Shown in pieces: positions 39,415-51,589 of a DNA stretch of 64,000 bases (within the stretch, counting starts at the first letter, position 1; every line of letters begins with the position of its first letter). Position numbers and translations under genes: made by a program. The notes under the pieces were generated by a model. That model saw only the letters and a list, made by a program, of their open reading frames with translations, was not told the origin of the DNA and searched no databases. The DNA comes from Methylobacterium thuringiense (lineage in GTDB: Bacteria; Pseudomonadota; Alphaproteobacteria; Rhizobiales; Beijerinckiaceae). The DNA is taken from positions 186,001-250,000 of the forward strand of contig NZ_BPRA01000002.1 in assembly GCF_022179645.1 (NCBI RefSeq). The letters are read 5' to 3'.

Positions 39415-41397
39415 TCACAGTGTCGAACTTTCATCCGTTTCCGGATCCTCCGCCTCGGCATCGGCCCCTGCGATCACCGCCAGACGTTCTTTGACGTCGC
39501 AGAGCCAAGCAAAATTGGCCTCGGTTTCATCGTCGACAAGGGCACGTTCAGCTTGGCGAAGTTCGCTATTTAGCGTTCCGGCCTTGCGGTGCAAGATCAC
39601 AGCCTGCCGGAGAGTCGTTTCGAGCCGTGCAGGATCCACATGCGGATCGAGCGCCCAGCGGTCTCCGGGCCTCACCAGAGCCGCCAGACGCGCCGCCGCG
39701 TCGGTCAATCCGGCCCGGTCCAGACGGGAGGCCATGATCTCGGAATCCGACGTCGTGTCGTCGGCGGCACGGTCGAGCAGGACTCCGCGCAGGAGCTGTG
39801 CGTCCGGGTTGTCCAGCTCCAGTTCCGAGAGCGCCTCTTCCTCGATGCCCAGGAGTTCGGGGTGAACGAGGAGGCTCGACACGATCATCGCCTCGCGTTC
39901 GCGGAAGGCGCTGCCCCGCGGCGGGGGCGTGGCGCTCGACAACAGCGGGCTGAACTTGAAGTCGATGCGCGGCGACGGCGGCGGGTCGCCGGGGCGCGGA
40001 CGCCGGCGGAACGTCTCGCCGCCCTGCCGGTTCGAGGATCCGCCCTGTCGGTAGTTTCCGCGCTCGCCGCGGCCCCCTGCCCCGCCGCCGGAGAGCCCGC
40101 GCAGGCGGTCCTCGATGTCGTCCCGGTAGAACCGGCGCACGGTCTCGTCGCGGATTCCCGAGACGGCCTCGCGCAGGGTCCGGGCCATGCCGGCCCGGCG
40201 CTCCGGGGTGTCGAGCGGGCCGGCCTCGCTCTCGCGCGCCCACAGCATCTCGACCAACGGGCGCGCGCCCTCCAGCACGGCATCGATCGCGGAAGCGCCA
40301 CCCGAGCGCAGCAGGTCGTCCGGGTCCTGCCCCTGGGGCAGCATGGCGAAGCGCAGCGACTTGCCCGGCTCCAGCATCGGCAACGCCACGTCGAGCGCCC
40401 GGAACGCCGCCTTCTGGCCGGCCTTGTCGCCGTCGAAGCAGAGGATCGGCTCGTCGCCATGGCGCCAGAGCAGCGCAAGCTGGTCCTCGGTGAGCGCCGT
40501 GCCGAGCGGCGCGACCGTCTCGGCATGACCCGCGAGCGTCATCGCGATGACGTCGACATAGCCCTCGACTGCGATGATGGTGCCGCGGTCATGCGCGGCC
40601 TTCCGCGCGGCGTTCAGGTTGTAGAGCATCCGCCCCTTGTGGAAGAGCGGCGTCTCCGGCGAGTTCAGGTACTTGGCCTTGGCGTCCGCCTGCATGGCGC
40701 GCCCGCCGAAGGCGACGACGCGGCCGCGGATGTCGGTGATCGGGAAGATCACGCGGTCGCGGAACTTGTCGAACGGCACGGCCACGCTCTCGCTCGTGGC
40801 GAGCAGGCCGAGTTCGAGCATGAGCTCCTTCTCGACACCCTTGCCGGCGAGATGGTCGCGAAGCGCGTAGCGCTCGCTCGTCGCGTAACCGAGGCGGAAC
40901 TGCCGGCGTACCCCCTCCCCCAGCGCCCGCCGGTCGAGATAGTCGCGCGCCTGGCCGCCCCGTTGGCTCTTCAGCTGCTCCTCGAAATAGACGGCGGCGA
41001 GTTCCATCACCTCGAGCGCGCCCTTGCGCTGCTCTTCCGCCCGCTCGGTCTCGGGCGAGGGTTTCGGCAGGACGACGCCGGCTTCGCTGGCCAGCCGTTC
41101 CACGGCCTCGGGGAAGCTGAGCCCCTCCGTCTCCATCAGGAACTTGAAGACGTCGCCGTGCTTGCCGGAGGAGAAGCAGTGGTAGAACTGCTTCTGGTCG
41201 TTCACGTAGAAGGACGGCGTCTTCTCCGCGTTGAACGGCGAGAGCCCGCGCCATTCGCGGCCGGCTTTCTTCAGCCGTACCCGCCGGCCGACGATGTCCG
41301 ACGCGGGCAGCCGCTGGCGGATCTCTTCGAGGATGTGAGGCGGGTATCGCAACGGAGTCCGGTCGCGGATCTTTTCGGGAGTGTCGGGACCAGGCAT
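39415..41397 (-). CDS. dnaG: DNA primase
   Basis: DnaG (660 aa) makes RNA primers for replication. The TOPRIM core (GYVDVIAMTLAG; PILCFDGDKAGQKAA) and the C-terminal DnaB-binding region are present. The N-terminal zinc-ribbon reads LSPFNAEKTPSF and YHCFSSGKHGD, so three of the four Cys/His zinc ligands of E. coli DnaG are replaced. ATG 41397 is chosen over an upstream frame overlapping the opposite gene. A Gly/Arg-rich linker lies between the core and the C-domain. Confidence 0.95.
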   Translation of the reverse strand: MPGPDTPEKIRDRTPLRYPPHILEEIRQRLPASDIVGRRVRLKKAGREWRGLSPFNAEKTPSFYVNDQKQFYHCFSSGKHGDVFKFLMETEGLSFPEAVERLASEAGVVLPKPSPETERAEEQRKGALEVMELAAVYFEEQLKSQRGGQARDYLDRRALGEGVRRQFRLGYATSERYALRDHLAGKGVEKELMLELGLLATSESVAVPFDKFRDRVIFPITDIRGRVVAFGGRAMQADAKAKYLNSPETPLFHKGRMLYNLNAARKAAHDRGTIIAVEGYVDVIAMTLAGHAETVAPLGTALTEDQLALLWRHGDEPILCFDGDKAGQKAAFRALDVALPMLEPGKSLRFAMLPQGQDPDDLLRSGGASAIDAVLEGARPLVEMLWARESEAGPLDTPERRAGMARTLREAVSGIRDETVRRFYRDDIEDRLRGLSGGGAGGRGERGNYRQGGSSNRQGGETFRRRPRPGDPPPSPRIDFKFSPLLSSATPPPRGSAFREREAMIVSSLLVHPELLGIEEEALSELELDNPDAQLLRGVLLDRAADDTTSDSEIMASRLDRAGLTDAAARLAALVRPGDRWALDPHVDPARLETTLRQAVILHRKAGTLNSELRQAERALVDDETEANFAWLCDVKERLAVIAGADAEAEDPETDESSTL

Positions 41398-41476
41398 GAT
41401 ACCGCATCGACCCGGCCCGAGTCTCAACCGTCTCGCAGGACCGGAGCGAAGCCGTTCCGAAGGCGCTGGCCGGGCC

Positions 41477-42460
41477 ATGGCCGACCCGATCCATCCACAA
41501 TCTCTCCACAGGCGTGCACTGCTCGGCGCAGGCCTGCTTACGCTGCTGCCCCGGCCCTTGCGCGCGGAAGCCCCGGCCGCGAGCGACGGGCTCGCGGAGG
41601 TGCTGGCGCCGGGCGCGCGGGTCGAGACGCTCTACGAGGGCGGGCGCTGGTGCGAGGGGCCGGTCTGGGTGAAGCGGCTCGGCGGCCTCGTCGTCAGCGA
41701 CGTGCGCAGCAATCGGATGCTGCTGGTCACGGAAAGCGGCACCCGGACCTTCCGCGAGCCCTCCGCCAATGCCAACGGCAACGCGCTCGACGGTGAAGGC
41801 CGGCTGATCACCTGTGAACACCGCAACCGTCGCGTCGTGCGCGAGGAGCCTGACGGGCGCCTCACCGTGCTGGCTGAGAGTTTCGAAGGCCAGCCGTTGA
41901 ACTCGCCGAACGACGTGGTGGTCGCCCGCGACGGGGCGGTCTGGTTCACCGATCCGACCTACGGCATCGACAATCCGGAGGAAGGCATCACGCGCTCCTC
42001 CGAGCAGCGGGCCCGCTTCGTGTTCCGGCTCGATCCAGGCGGCCGCCTCGATGCGGTCGCCGACGGATTCGTGCAACCGAACGGCCTCGCCTTCTCGCCG
42101 GACGGGCGGGTGCTCTACGTCGGCGAGTCGAGTGGGAGCCAGAACCCCGGCGGCAGGAGCGAGATCCGCGCCTTCGACGTCGGCGATGGTGGCCGTCTGA
42201 CCCGCGAGCGGGTGTTTTCGACGGTCGTCGACGGCGTGCCGGACGGGCTCAGGATCGACGCGCAGGGCCGGGTGTTCGCAGGAACCGGCAGCGGCGCGCG
42301 GGTCTGGCGGCCAGACGGCACGCCGCTCGGCACGATCCCGACGCCCGGCCCGTGCGCCAACATCGCCTTCGGCGGCCCCGACGGCCGGCGGTTGTTTCTG
42401 TGCGCAGGCCCCAGCGTCCTTGCCGTGAACCTGAAGGTTCGTGGCGCAGGCTTCAGTTGA
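41477..42460 (+). CDS. SMP-30/gluconolactonase family protein, exported
   Basis: A 327-aa six-bladed beta-propeller hydrolase-like protein. Family features are GGRWCEGPVWV near residue 55, NSPNDVVVARDGAVWFTDPTYG and VPDGLRIDAQGRVFAG. The N-terminus LHRRALLGAGLL is a likely Tat signal, so it folds before export. It may act as a periplasmic sugar lactonase; the substrate is unknown. It is divergent from dnaG, 79 bp apart. Confidence 0.85.
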   Translation: MADPIHPQSLHRRALLGAGLLTLLPRPLRAEAPAASDGLAEVLAPGARVETLYEGGRWCEGPVWVKRLGGLVVSDVRSNRMLLVTESGTRTFREPSANANGNALDGEGRLITCEHRNRRVVREEPDGRLTVLAESFEGQPLNSPNDVVVARDGAVWFTDPTYGIDNPEEGITRSSEQRARFVFRLDPGGRLDAVADGFVQPNGLAFSPDGRVLYVGESSGSQNPGGRSEIRAFDVGDGGRLTRERVFSTVVDGVPDGLRIDAQGRVFAGTGSGARVWRPDGTPLGTIPTPGPCANIAFGGPDGRRLFLCAGPSVLAVNLKVRGAGFS

Positions 42461-42622
42461 TGCGACCTCCGGACGGCCGAGCCTCGGCTTTGCCTCAGCC
42501 GGGCCCCGAAAAACGTTGGCGGATCTGTACGCGACGACCGTCTCGCAGGATTGCGGTGTACCCGCCGCACGTTTTGTTAAGCTGAGACTGCAACCGTACC
42601 GGCCTTCTCTCGGACGCCCGCC

Positions 42623-42871
42623 ATGACCGACAATCGCCGGTTGGAGACTCGCAAGAACGCCTTCCGCTTCGGATCGCTGCAGTTCCACGGACTGTCGTCC
42701 GAACTCGACTGCCTCGTCTGGGACGAATCCGAAGGCGGCGCCATGATCGAGGTCTCCACGCCGGAGCCGATCCCGGATCGACTCACCCTGACGACCGGCC
42801 CGCACCGGCGTCCACGCACCTGCATCGTCGTGCGCCGCGAGGGGCGCCGGCTCGGGGTGTTGTTCGAGTAG
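42623..42871 (+). CDS. Small PilZ-domain-like protein
   Basis: An 82-aa protein beginning TDNRRLETRKNAF, with a later ESEGGAMIEVSTP. This pairing resembles the RxxxR and (D/N)xSxxG signatures of PilZ domains that bind c-di-GMP, although the second motif is degenerate (SEGG). It may therefore have lost ligand binding. No neighbour suggests a specific role. Confidence 0.7.
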   Translation: MTDNRRLETRKNAFRFGSLQFHGLSSELDCLVWDESEGGAMIEVSTPEPIPDRLTLTTGPHRRPRTCIVVRREGRRLGVLFE

Positions 42872-42949
42872 GCCCGTCCGCAGCCGGACACCGATAGGAA
42901 CCACCGCCGCGACCACGGGCGGGGACCGGCAGCAGCCGCTCAGGGACCG

Positions 42950-43414
42950 TCACTTCCCGGCAAGCGCCTCCTTCACCAGTCCGCTGGCCTTCGAGAAATC
43001 CATCTGGCCGGCATACTTGCCCTTCAGCACGGCGATGACCTTGCCCATGTCCTTCGGGCCGGCGGCGGCGGTCTCGGCCACGGCGGCCGCGATGGCGGCG
43101 CGGGTCTCGGCCTCGTCCATCTGCTGCGGCAGGAACGTCGCGATGATCGCGACCTCGGCGCGTTCGCCCTCGGCGAGTTCGGGCCGGCCGCCCTGCTCGT
43201 AGACGCTCGCAGCTTCCGTGCGCTGCTTGATCATCTTCTGCAGAAGCGAAAGGATCTCGGCCTCGTCGATCTGGCCGGTGCCGTTGCCCGACACGCGCGC
43301 CTCGATGTCCTTGTCCTTCAGCGCGGCCTGGATCATCCGGACGGTCGAGAGCTTCTGCTTCTCGCCGGCCTTCATGGCCGCTTTCATCTCGGCGGTGAGG
43401 CGCTCGCGCAGCAT
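42950..43414 (-). CDS. GatB/YqeY domain protein
   Basis: A 154-aa YqeY-family protein beginning MLRERLTAEMKAAMKAGEKQ. It shares the tRNA-binding tail domain of GatB, but stand-alone YqeY proteins have no established function. Length and helical character are typical of the family; in many genomes YqeY neighbours carA, dnaG or rpoD, as here. Confidence 0.93.
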   Translation of the reverse strand: MLRERLTAEMKAAMKAGEKQKLSTVRMIQAALKDKDIEARVSGNGTGQIDEAEILSLLQKMIKQRTEAASVYEQGGRPELAEGERAEVAIIATFLPQQMDEAETRAAIAAAVAETAAAGPKDMGKVIAVLKGKYAGQMDFSKASGLVKEALAGK

Positions 43415-43484
43415 GGTCGGTTCCTGTCGGCTCGTTGGGCGAAACGGCGGTGCCTATACGCTTCGCGAAGCAGCCGCCAGCGTT

Positions 43485-43799
43485 TCAGGCCGTGGGCAGG
43501 TTTGGCGCGGCTAGCCGCAGCGCTTCGTTCATCCGCGACTGCCAGCCCGGCCCACTCGCCTTGAAGCGCTCCAGCACGTCCCGGTCGATGCGCAAGGATA
43601 CGAGCTGCTTGGTCGGCGCCTTCTGGGCACCGCGCGACTTTCGCAGTTTTTCCGCGAGTTCGGGGAAGACTTCGGCGAACGGGCGCGCGGCCTTGAAGTC
43701 GTCCTCGGTCCATTCGGGATTCTCCGACACTTCGTCCCAGTCCTCTTGCGTGTAGGCTGGGTTCGGAACGTAGCCGGGCGCGTGCTTAGGAGCGTTCAT
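43485..43799 (-). CDS. brnA: BrnA-family antitoxin
   Basis: A 104-aa antitoxin-like protein: an acidic N-terminal part (TQEDWDEVSENPEWTEDDF) followed by a ribbon-helix-helix-like segment (KQLVSLRIDRDVLERFKASG, then WQSRMNEALRLA), the BrnA pattern. The RHH part should bind the operator and autoregulate. It overlaps the toxin gene by 14 bp and is second in the operon, as is normal for BrnTA. Confidence 0.88.
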   Translation of the reverse strand: MNAPKHAPGYVPNPAYTQEDWDEVSENPEWTEDDFKAARPFAEVFPELAEKLRKSRGAQKAPTKQLVSLRIDRDVLERFKASGPGWQSRMNEALRLAAPNLPTA

Positions 43800-44061
43800 G
43801 CAGACGGACCTCCGAGGGGTTGGCGCGGCGGAAACTGACGATCGACAGGGCCTCCGAACCGAGCGGCGAGACGATCGCCGCCGTGACAATGCGGCCTTCG
43901 AAGAGACCGATCAGTTTGAAGCGGCTGGGCCCCGTGCGCCTCGGGCGTGTTTCGTGAACGGTGCAGCCGTCGAGGTCGAACCCGTCCTCGAACTCCGCGA
44001 GATCCAGCCCGTGCTTGGCGAGGTTCGCGAGGCGCTTCGGCTCGTCCCAGACGATCAACAT
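43786..44061 (-). CDS. brnT: BrnT-family toxin (RNase)
   Basis: A 91-aa BrnT ribonuclease-type toxin. Motifs are WDEPKRLANLAKHGLD at the start, FEDGFD, and the C-terminal ALSIVSFRRANPSEVR. The His and Arg residues used by Brucella BrnT appear present. It is encoded just before brnA with 14-bp overlap, in the standard toxin-first order of this type II system. Confidence 0.88.
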   Translation of the reverse strand: MLIVWDEPKRLANLAKHGLDLAEFEDGFDLDGCTVHETRPRRTGPSRFKLIGLFEGRIVTAAIVSPLGSEALSIVSFRRANPSEVRLHERS

Positions 44062-44249
44062 GCGGATCGATACGATCTCGTGGCTCTCGGAGCAAGCAAA
44101 TCGTAGCTACGCAATGCAGTGTGCACCACCCCCTCGTCCCACCACGTTGCCCGCATGCGCCCGGATCGTTATGTGCAGCGCAATCGCTCGCCGCATGAAT
44201 CCGCCCCGTGGGCGCCGGAATGCGGCCGACAGCCATCCGGATCCGATCG

Positions 44250-45479
44250 ATGCTGCACGACGCCGCCGCTCCCGCGCGCCCCGCACCCGAGCCCTGGAGC
44301 GAGCCCCTCGCCACCGCCCTGCTCGTGCTCGCCGACGGCACCGTGCTGGAAGGATTCGGGATCGGACGTGAGGGCGTCGCCGACGGCGAGGTCTGCTTCA
44401 ACACGTCGATGACCGGCTATCAGGAGATCCTGACCGACCCGTCCTATGCCGGCCAGATCGTGACCTTCACCTTCCCGCATATCGGCAATGTCGGCACCAA
44501 CGACGAGGACCTGGAAAGCCTGGAGGCGGCCCCGGCCTCCGGCGTGCGCGGCGCGGTCATCGCCGCAGCCGTCACGCGGCCGTCGAGCTGGCGCTCCTCG
44601 TCGCATCTCGACGCTTGGCTGAAGGCACGCGGCATCACCGGGATCACCGGCATCGATACCCGCGCCCTCACCGCGCTGATCCGCGACCACGGCATGCCGA
44701 ACGCGGTGATCGCCAACGACCCCTCCGGCAACTTCGACCGCGACGCCTTGAAGGCGCGGGCCGCCGCGCTCGCTCCGATGGAAGGCCTCGACCTCGTGCC
44801 GCCGGTGACGAGCCGCGAGCGCTCGACCTGGGGTGAGACCACATGGACGGTGAAGGGCGGCTACGGCACCCGCGCCGCCGGCGGAGATTCCTATCGGGTC
44901 GTCGCGATCGATTACGGCGTGAAGCGCAACATCCTGCGCCTGCTGGCCCAGGCCGGCTGCGACGTCACCGTGGTGCCCGCCACGACGAGCGCAGAGGACA
45001 TCATCGCGCTGAAGCCCGACGGCGTGTTTCTCTCGAACGGCCCCGGTGATCCGGCCGCGACCGGTGCTTACGCGGTGCCGGTGATCCGGGAGTTGCTGGC
45101 GCAGCGGGTGCCGACCTTCGGCATCTGTCTCGGCCACCAGTTGATGGGCCTGGCGCTCGGCGGCCGCACCGTGAAGATGGGCCAGGGCCATCACGGCGCG
45201 AACCATCCGGTGAAGGACCACACCACCGGCAAGGTCGAGATCGTCTCGATGAACCACGGCTTCGCGGTCGATCCGAAAAGCCTGCCGGATACGGCCGTCG
45301 AGACCCATGTCTCGCTCTTCGACGGTTCGAATTGCGGCCTCTCGCTCACCGACCGTCCCGCCTTCTCGGTGCAACACCACCCCGAGGCCTCGCCCGGCCC
45401 ACGCGACAGCCATTACCTGTTCGAGCGCTTCGTGAGCCTGATGCGTGAGAACAGGCCGGAGACTGTCCAGAAGGGATAG
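44250..45479 (+). CDS. carA: Carbamoyl-phosphate synthase small subunit
   Basis: CarA (409 aa) is the glutaminase subunit feeding ammonia to CarB for pyrimidine and arginine synthesis. The N-domain has FNTSMTGYQEILTDPSY. The amidotransferase nucleophile Cys is in FGICLGHQLMGLALGG near residue 292, and HHPEASPGP completes the triad. The start is uncertain: in-frame candidates at 44208 and 44220 exist, and 44250 is taken because homologous proteins begin near here. carB is not adjacent. Confidence 0.94.
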   Translation: MLHDAAAPARPAPEPWSEPLATALLVLADGTVLEGFGIGREGVADGEVCFNTSMTGYQEILTDPSYAGQIVTFTFPHIGNVGTNDEDLESLEAAPASGVRGAVIAAAVTRPSSWRSSSHLDAWLKARGITGITGIDTRALTALIRDHGMPNAVIANDPSGNFDRDALKARAAALAPMEGLDLVPPVTSRERSTWGETTWTVKGGYGTRAAGGDSYRVVAIDYGVKRNILRLLAQAGCDVTVVPATTSAEDIIALKPDGVFLSNGPGDPAATGAYAVPVIRELLAQRVPTFGICLGHQLMGLALGGRTVKMGQGHHGANHPVKDHTTGKVEIVSMNHGFAVDPKSLPDTAVETHVSLFDGSNCGLSLTDRPAFSVQHHPEASPGPRDSHYLFERFVSLMRENRPETVQKG

Positions 45480-45656
45480 TGACGGATCGGTCACACGGGT
45501 CTTTCGTAGCCGGCGAGACCCGCCGAAAGCACGGTCTCGGCACCGTCCCGTCACAAAAAACCCCAGCTTCCCCGGCACCCAGAGCCCATCACGAGCCGGA
45601 CGCGACACGTCGCAGAATCGCCGACCGGCAGGCTTCGGATCGATGGGGATTCCCGG

Positions 45657-46034
45657 ATGACGTTCGACGACGCGCGCGACGACTTTTCGCGCCTGCATCG
45701 CCAGTTCACCCTGCATCTCGGCGTCGGTGTCGGCTTGGCATGGCTCACCGCGCTCTATGCGGCGGTGCATGCGCCTTGGGTGCGCAACATCCGCGCCCTG
45801 ATCGAGCCTGCGGCCGGCACGGCGCGGGTCGAGAGCACGCTCTCCTATCTGTTCGTGATGCCCGCCGTGCTGACGCTCGCGTGGCTATCGGTCTATTTCG
45901 GCCGCGAGATGATGCGCCGCTTCCAGACCCTGCCGAACCAGACGCACGAATTCGCTGCTGCGGCGCTGGTCGCCTTCGGCGTGTTCTACCTCTCGATCGA
46001 CAGGGCCATGGCCGCGCTCCACGCCGCATTCTGA
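45657..46034 (+). CDS. Small integral membrane protein, unknown function
   Basis: A 125-aa protein with three hydrophobic segments at about residues 22-40, 60-80 and 98-115 and a polar N-terminus. No family recognised. It lies between carA and carB, 177 bp after carA, and is followed by a rho-independent terminator, so it is probably its own unit or the tail of a carA transcript. Confidence 0.75.
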   Translation: MTFDDARDDFSRLHRQFTLHLGVGVGLAWLTALYAAVHAPWVRNIRALIEPAAGTARVESTLSYLFVMPAVLTLAWLSVYFGREMMRRFQTLPNQTHEFAAAALVAFGVFYLSIDRAMAALHAAF

Positions 46035-46053
46035 ATTCGTCGATCGCACGATG

Positions 46054-46082
46054 GCCGGGCCGAGGAATCGGCCCGGCTTTTT
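46054..46082 (+). terminator. Rho-independent terminator
   Basis: GCCGGGCCGA and TCGGCCCGGC form a 10-bp GC-rich stem with a GGAA tetraloop, followed by five T residues. It ends transcription of the small membrane protein gene. Confidence 0.9.
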
Positions 46083-46098
46083 GCTGTCCGGACGCGCG

Positions 46099-46542
46099 TT
46101 ACTTCGCTTCCGCCTTGGCCCAGAGCGGCTCGAAGCGCTGCTTGGCCATCTTGTTCTGGTCGAGGCCCTTGGCCTTCTCGAGATTCTCGAGGTTCGCGCC
46201 GACGGCGACCAGCGCCACCATGCCCATGATGTAGTGCGGCGAGCACTTGAAGCCGTAGACGCCTTCCTTCTCGAAGGTGACGGTCTCGTCCTTGCCGAGC
46301 GCGCCCTTCACGGGAGCGGTACCCTCCGGCGCCATGTTCTTGATGGTCTCGACGTTGTGGCCCTTGTCGGTCGCCACGAACTTCACCGAGTCGCCGGGCG
46401 CAATCTTCACGAAAGGCGGGTCGAAGACCATCATCCCGGCCGGGCCATTGTTCAGCATCTTGATCGTGACCTCGGCCGCCTGGGCCGATGCACAGGTCGC
46501 AGCGATCAGCGACGCTGCGAGAAACGTTCTGAAGGGCGTCAT
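46099..46542 (-). CDS. Pseudoazurin (type I blue copper protein)
   Basis: A 147-aa periplasmic electron carrier. A signal peptide ends AQA-AEVT near residue 22. Copper ligands are the first His (GHNVE) and the Cys-His-Met set in FKCSPHYIMGM, in the usual pseudoazurin spacing. ATG 46542 is preceded by GAGG; an upstream ATG lacks a ribosome site. Pseudoazurins donate electrons to nitrite reductases or related oxidoreductases; the partner is not in this window. It faces carB divergently. Confidence 0.94.
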   Translation of the reverse strand: MTPFRTFLAASLIAATCASAQAAEVTIKMLNNGPAGMMVFDPPFVKIAPGDSVKFVATDKGHNVETIKNMAPEGTAPVKGALGKDETVTFEKEGVYGFKCSPHYIMGMVALVAVGANLENLEKAKGLDQNKMAKQRFEPLWAKAEAK

Positions 46543-46849
46543 CCTTTTCCTCATAATAATTCTGAAATGATCCGGCGTCCATCGCCGAACTTTCATCTAT
46601 TTGCTTTCGATGACTCGATCAAATCGGTCTCATTACTTAATAAATCGAATAATTATACTCTGAGCACCAGCCATGCGGCAGGCGCCTGACCGGGCCGTCC
46701 GCCACCCTTCCAAACCCTTGCGGCTGCGTGTAAACGCGGGGCCTGACGATCATCCCTGCGCCATCCCGCCTCGCACCTCGCCGACTCGTCGGCGGCGCGC
46801 GAGGGCGGATGCACGCGGCTGCAGCCCAGATTGCGACCCAAGGCGCCCG
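46543..46849. other. 307-bp divergent region, AT-rich near pseudoazurin
   Basis: The half near the pseudoazurin gene (about 46555-46665) is notably AT-rich with runs such as TTACTTAATAAATCGAATAATTATA. It is probably the promoter of the copper protein. No gene recognised; frames that extend carB upstream of 46850 have no domain support. Confidence 0.55.
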
Positions 46850-50323
<3,474 letters not shown>

Positions 50324-50386
50324 CCGTGTTGGCATCAGGTCCATTGAAATCCGGCCGCATGGGCGGTCCGGACGTTTTCTGTGTTT

Positions 50387-50419
50387 GGCCCGGAGGGAGC
50401 AGCCGCTCCCGGCCGGGCC
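50387..50419 (+). terminator. GC-rich hairpin between carB and greA
   Basis: GGCCCGGAGGGAGC and GCTCCCGGCCGGGCC can pair around an AGCC loop, with small bulges, 22 nt before the greA ATG. No T-run follows. It may terminate carB transcripts or act as a leader structure of greA. Confidence 0.5.
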
Positions 50420-50441
50420 TCTTCAATTGCGGCGTGAAACG

Positions 50442-50924
50442 ATGGCGATAGACAAGGTTCCGATCACGGTGCGTGGCTTCGCGGCCATGGAAGAGGAGCT
50501 GAAGCATCGCCAGCAGGTGGAGCGCCCGCGCATCGTCGCGGCGATCTCCGAGGCGCGAGCGCATGGCGATCTCTCTGAGAACGCCGAGTATCATGCTGCC
50601 AAGGAGGCGCAGTCGCACAACGAGGGCCGCGTGCTCGAACTGGAGAGCATGATCGCCCGCGCGGAGATCATCGACGTCTCGAAGCTGTCGGGCGACAAGA
50701 TCAAGTTCGGCGCCACGGTGAAGCTCATCGACGACGACACCGAGGAAGAGAAGACCTACCAGATCGTCGGCGAGCCGGAGGCGGACGTCCATGCCGGCCG
50801 CGTCTCGATCACGTCGCCCATCGCGCGCGCGCTGATCGGCAAAGGCGCGGGGGATACCGTCGAGGTCACCACACCGAGCGGCGGAAAATCCTACGAAGTC
50901 GTTGCGGTCAAGTACGGCGCCTGA
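50442..50924 (+). CDS. greA: Transcription elongation factor GreA
   Basis: GreA (160 aa) rescues backtracked RNA polymerase. The N-terminal coiled coil with the tip motif GDLSENAEY and the C-terminal globular domain ([15 protein letters not shown]) are both present. ATG 50442 gives the normal start ([14 protein letters not shown]). An upstream open frame into carB was rejected. Confidence 0.96.
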   Translation: MAIDKVPITVRGFAAMEEELKHRQQVERPRIVAAISEARAHGDLSENAEYHAAKEAQSHNEGRVLELESMIARAEIIDVSKLSGDKIKFGATVKLIDDDTEEEKTYQIVGEPEADVHAGRVSITSPIARALIGKGAGDTVEVTTPSGGKSYEVVAVKYGA

Positions 50925-50925
50925 A

Positions 50926-51456
50926 ATGGGACGGGGCTCTGCCGTGATGCGGATGGCCGGCCGGATCGCCGGGGTGGCGATCCTCTGCCTGACGTTCGCT
51001 CAGGCGGCCGTCTTGCAGGCCGCGCCGGGCTTCGGCCGGATCGCATCCGTGCGGGTCGACGTCCGGCCGATGCTGGCCCTCGGCGGCGGAGCGCAGGCGG
51101 AGGCGCTGCGTGCGGACCTGACGGCCTCGCTCAGGCAGACCTTCGCCGACCGCATCGGCGGCCGCGGCCCGAGCCTCGTGGTCGTCGTGCGCAGCCTATC
51201 GCTGAACGCGTATGCGGGCGGCCAGGGGGACGGCGGCCGTGGCGGCCTCGGCGGCGGCGGATCGAACGATTATCTCGACGGCGAGGCGCTGCTCGTCGGC
51301 GCGGACGGTCAGGTCCTGGCCCGGCATCCGCAATTGTCCGTGCTGCCGTCGAGCTCCGGCGGGGCCTGGTACGATCCGGCCTCCGAGCGCCGCCGCATCG
51401 CCGCCATCGCCGAGCAATACGCCCAGTGGCTCGTACGCATGCTGCCGGTCGAGTGA
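50926..51456 (+). CDS. Secreted hypothetical protein
   Basis: A 176-aa protein with an N-terminal hydrophobic segment (IAGVAILCLTFAQAAVL), probably a signal peptide. A Gly-rich loop (GGQGDGGRGGLGGGG) sits in the middle, and the C-terminal part has SERRRIAAIAEQYAQWLVRML. I do not recognise the family. The ATG begins 2 bp after the greA stop; a start at 50947 is also possible. The downstream ELM1-like gene is separate. Confidence 0.65.
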   Translation: MGRGSAVMRMAGRIAGVAILCLTFAQAAVLQAAPGFGRIASVRVDVRPMLALGGGAQAEALRADLTASLRQTFADRIGGRGPSLVVVVRSLSLNAYAGGQGDGGRGGLGGGGSNDYLDGEALLVGADGQVLARHPQLSVLPSSSGGAWYDPASERRRIAAIAEQYAQWLVRMLPVE

Positions 51457-51589
51457 TACGGTCCTCGGATGCTACTTTCGGAAACCGCATCGTGCGGCCC
51501 GCGCGGCGCATGAGCGAAGCCGAAATCCGCATTGCGGAGCAATCGACCGGATTTCGCATGACCGGCCAAAGGGTTCGAGGGCGTATCCG

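Noticed and set aside
40589-42916. Open frame of ~775 codons on the minus strand spanning dnaG and the SMP-30 gene
   Set aside because: It runs across two recognisable genes in another frame, its composition is that of a shadow frame, and no domain is visible.
46606-46622. FNR/CRP-like inverted repeat TTCGATGACTCGATCAA upstream of the pseudoazurin gene
   Set aside because: The spacing between half-sites does not match the TTGAT-N4-ATCAA consensus, so a redox-regulator site is not supported.
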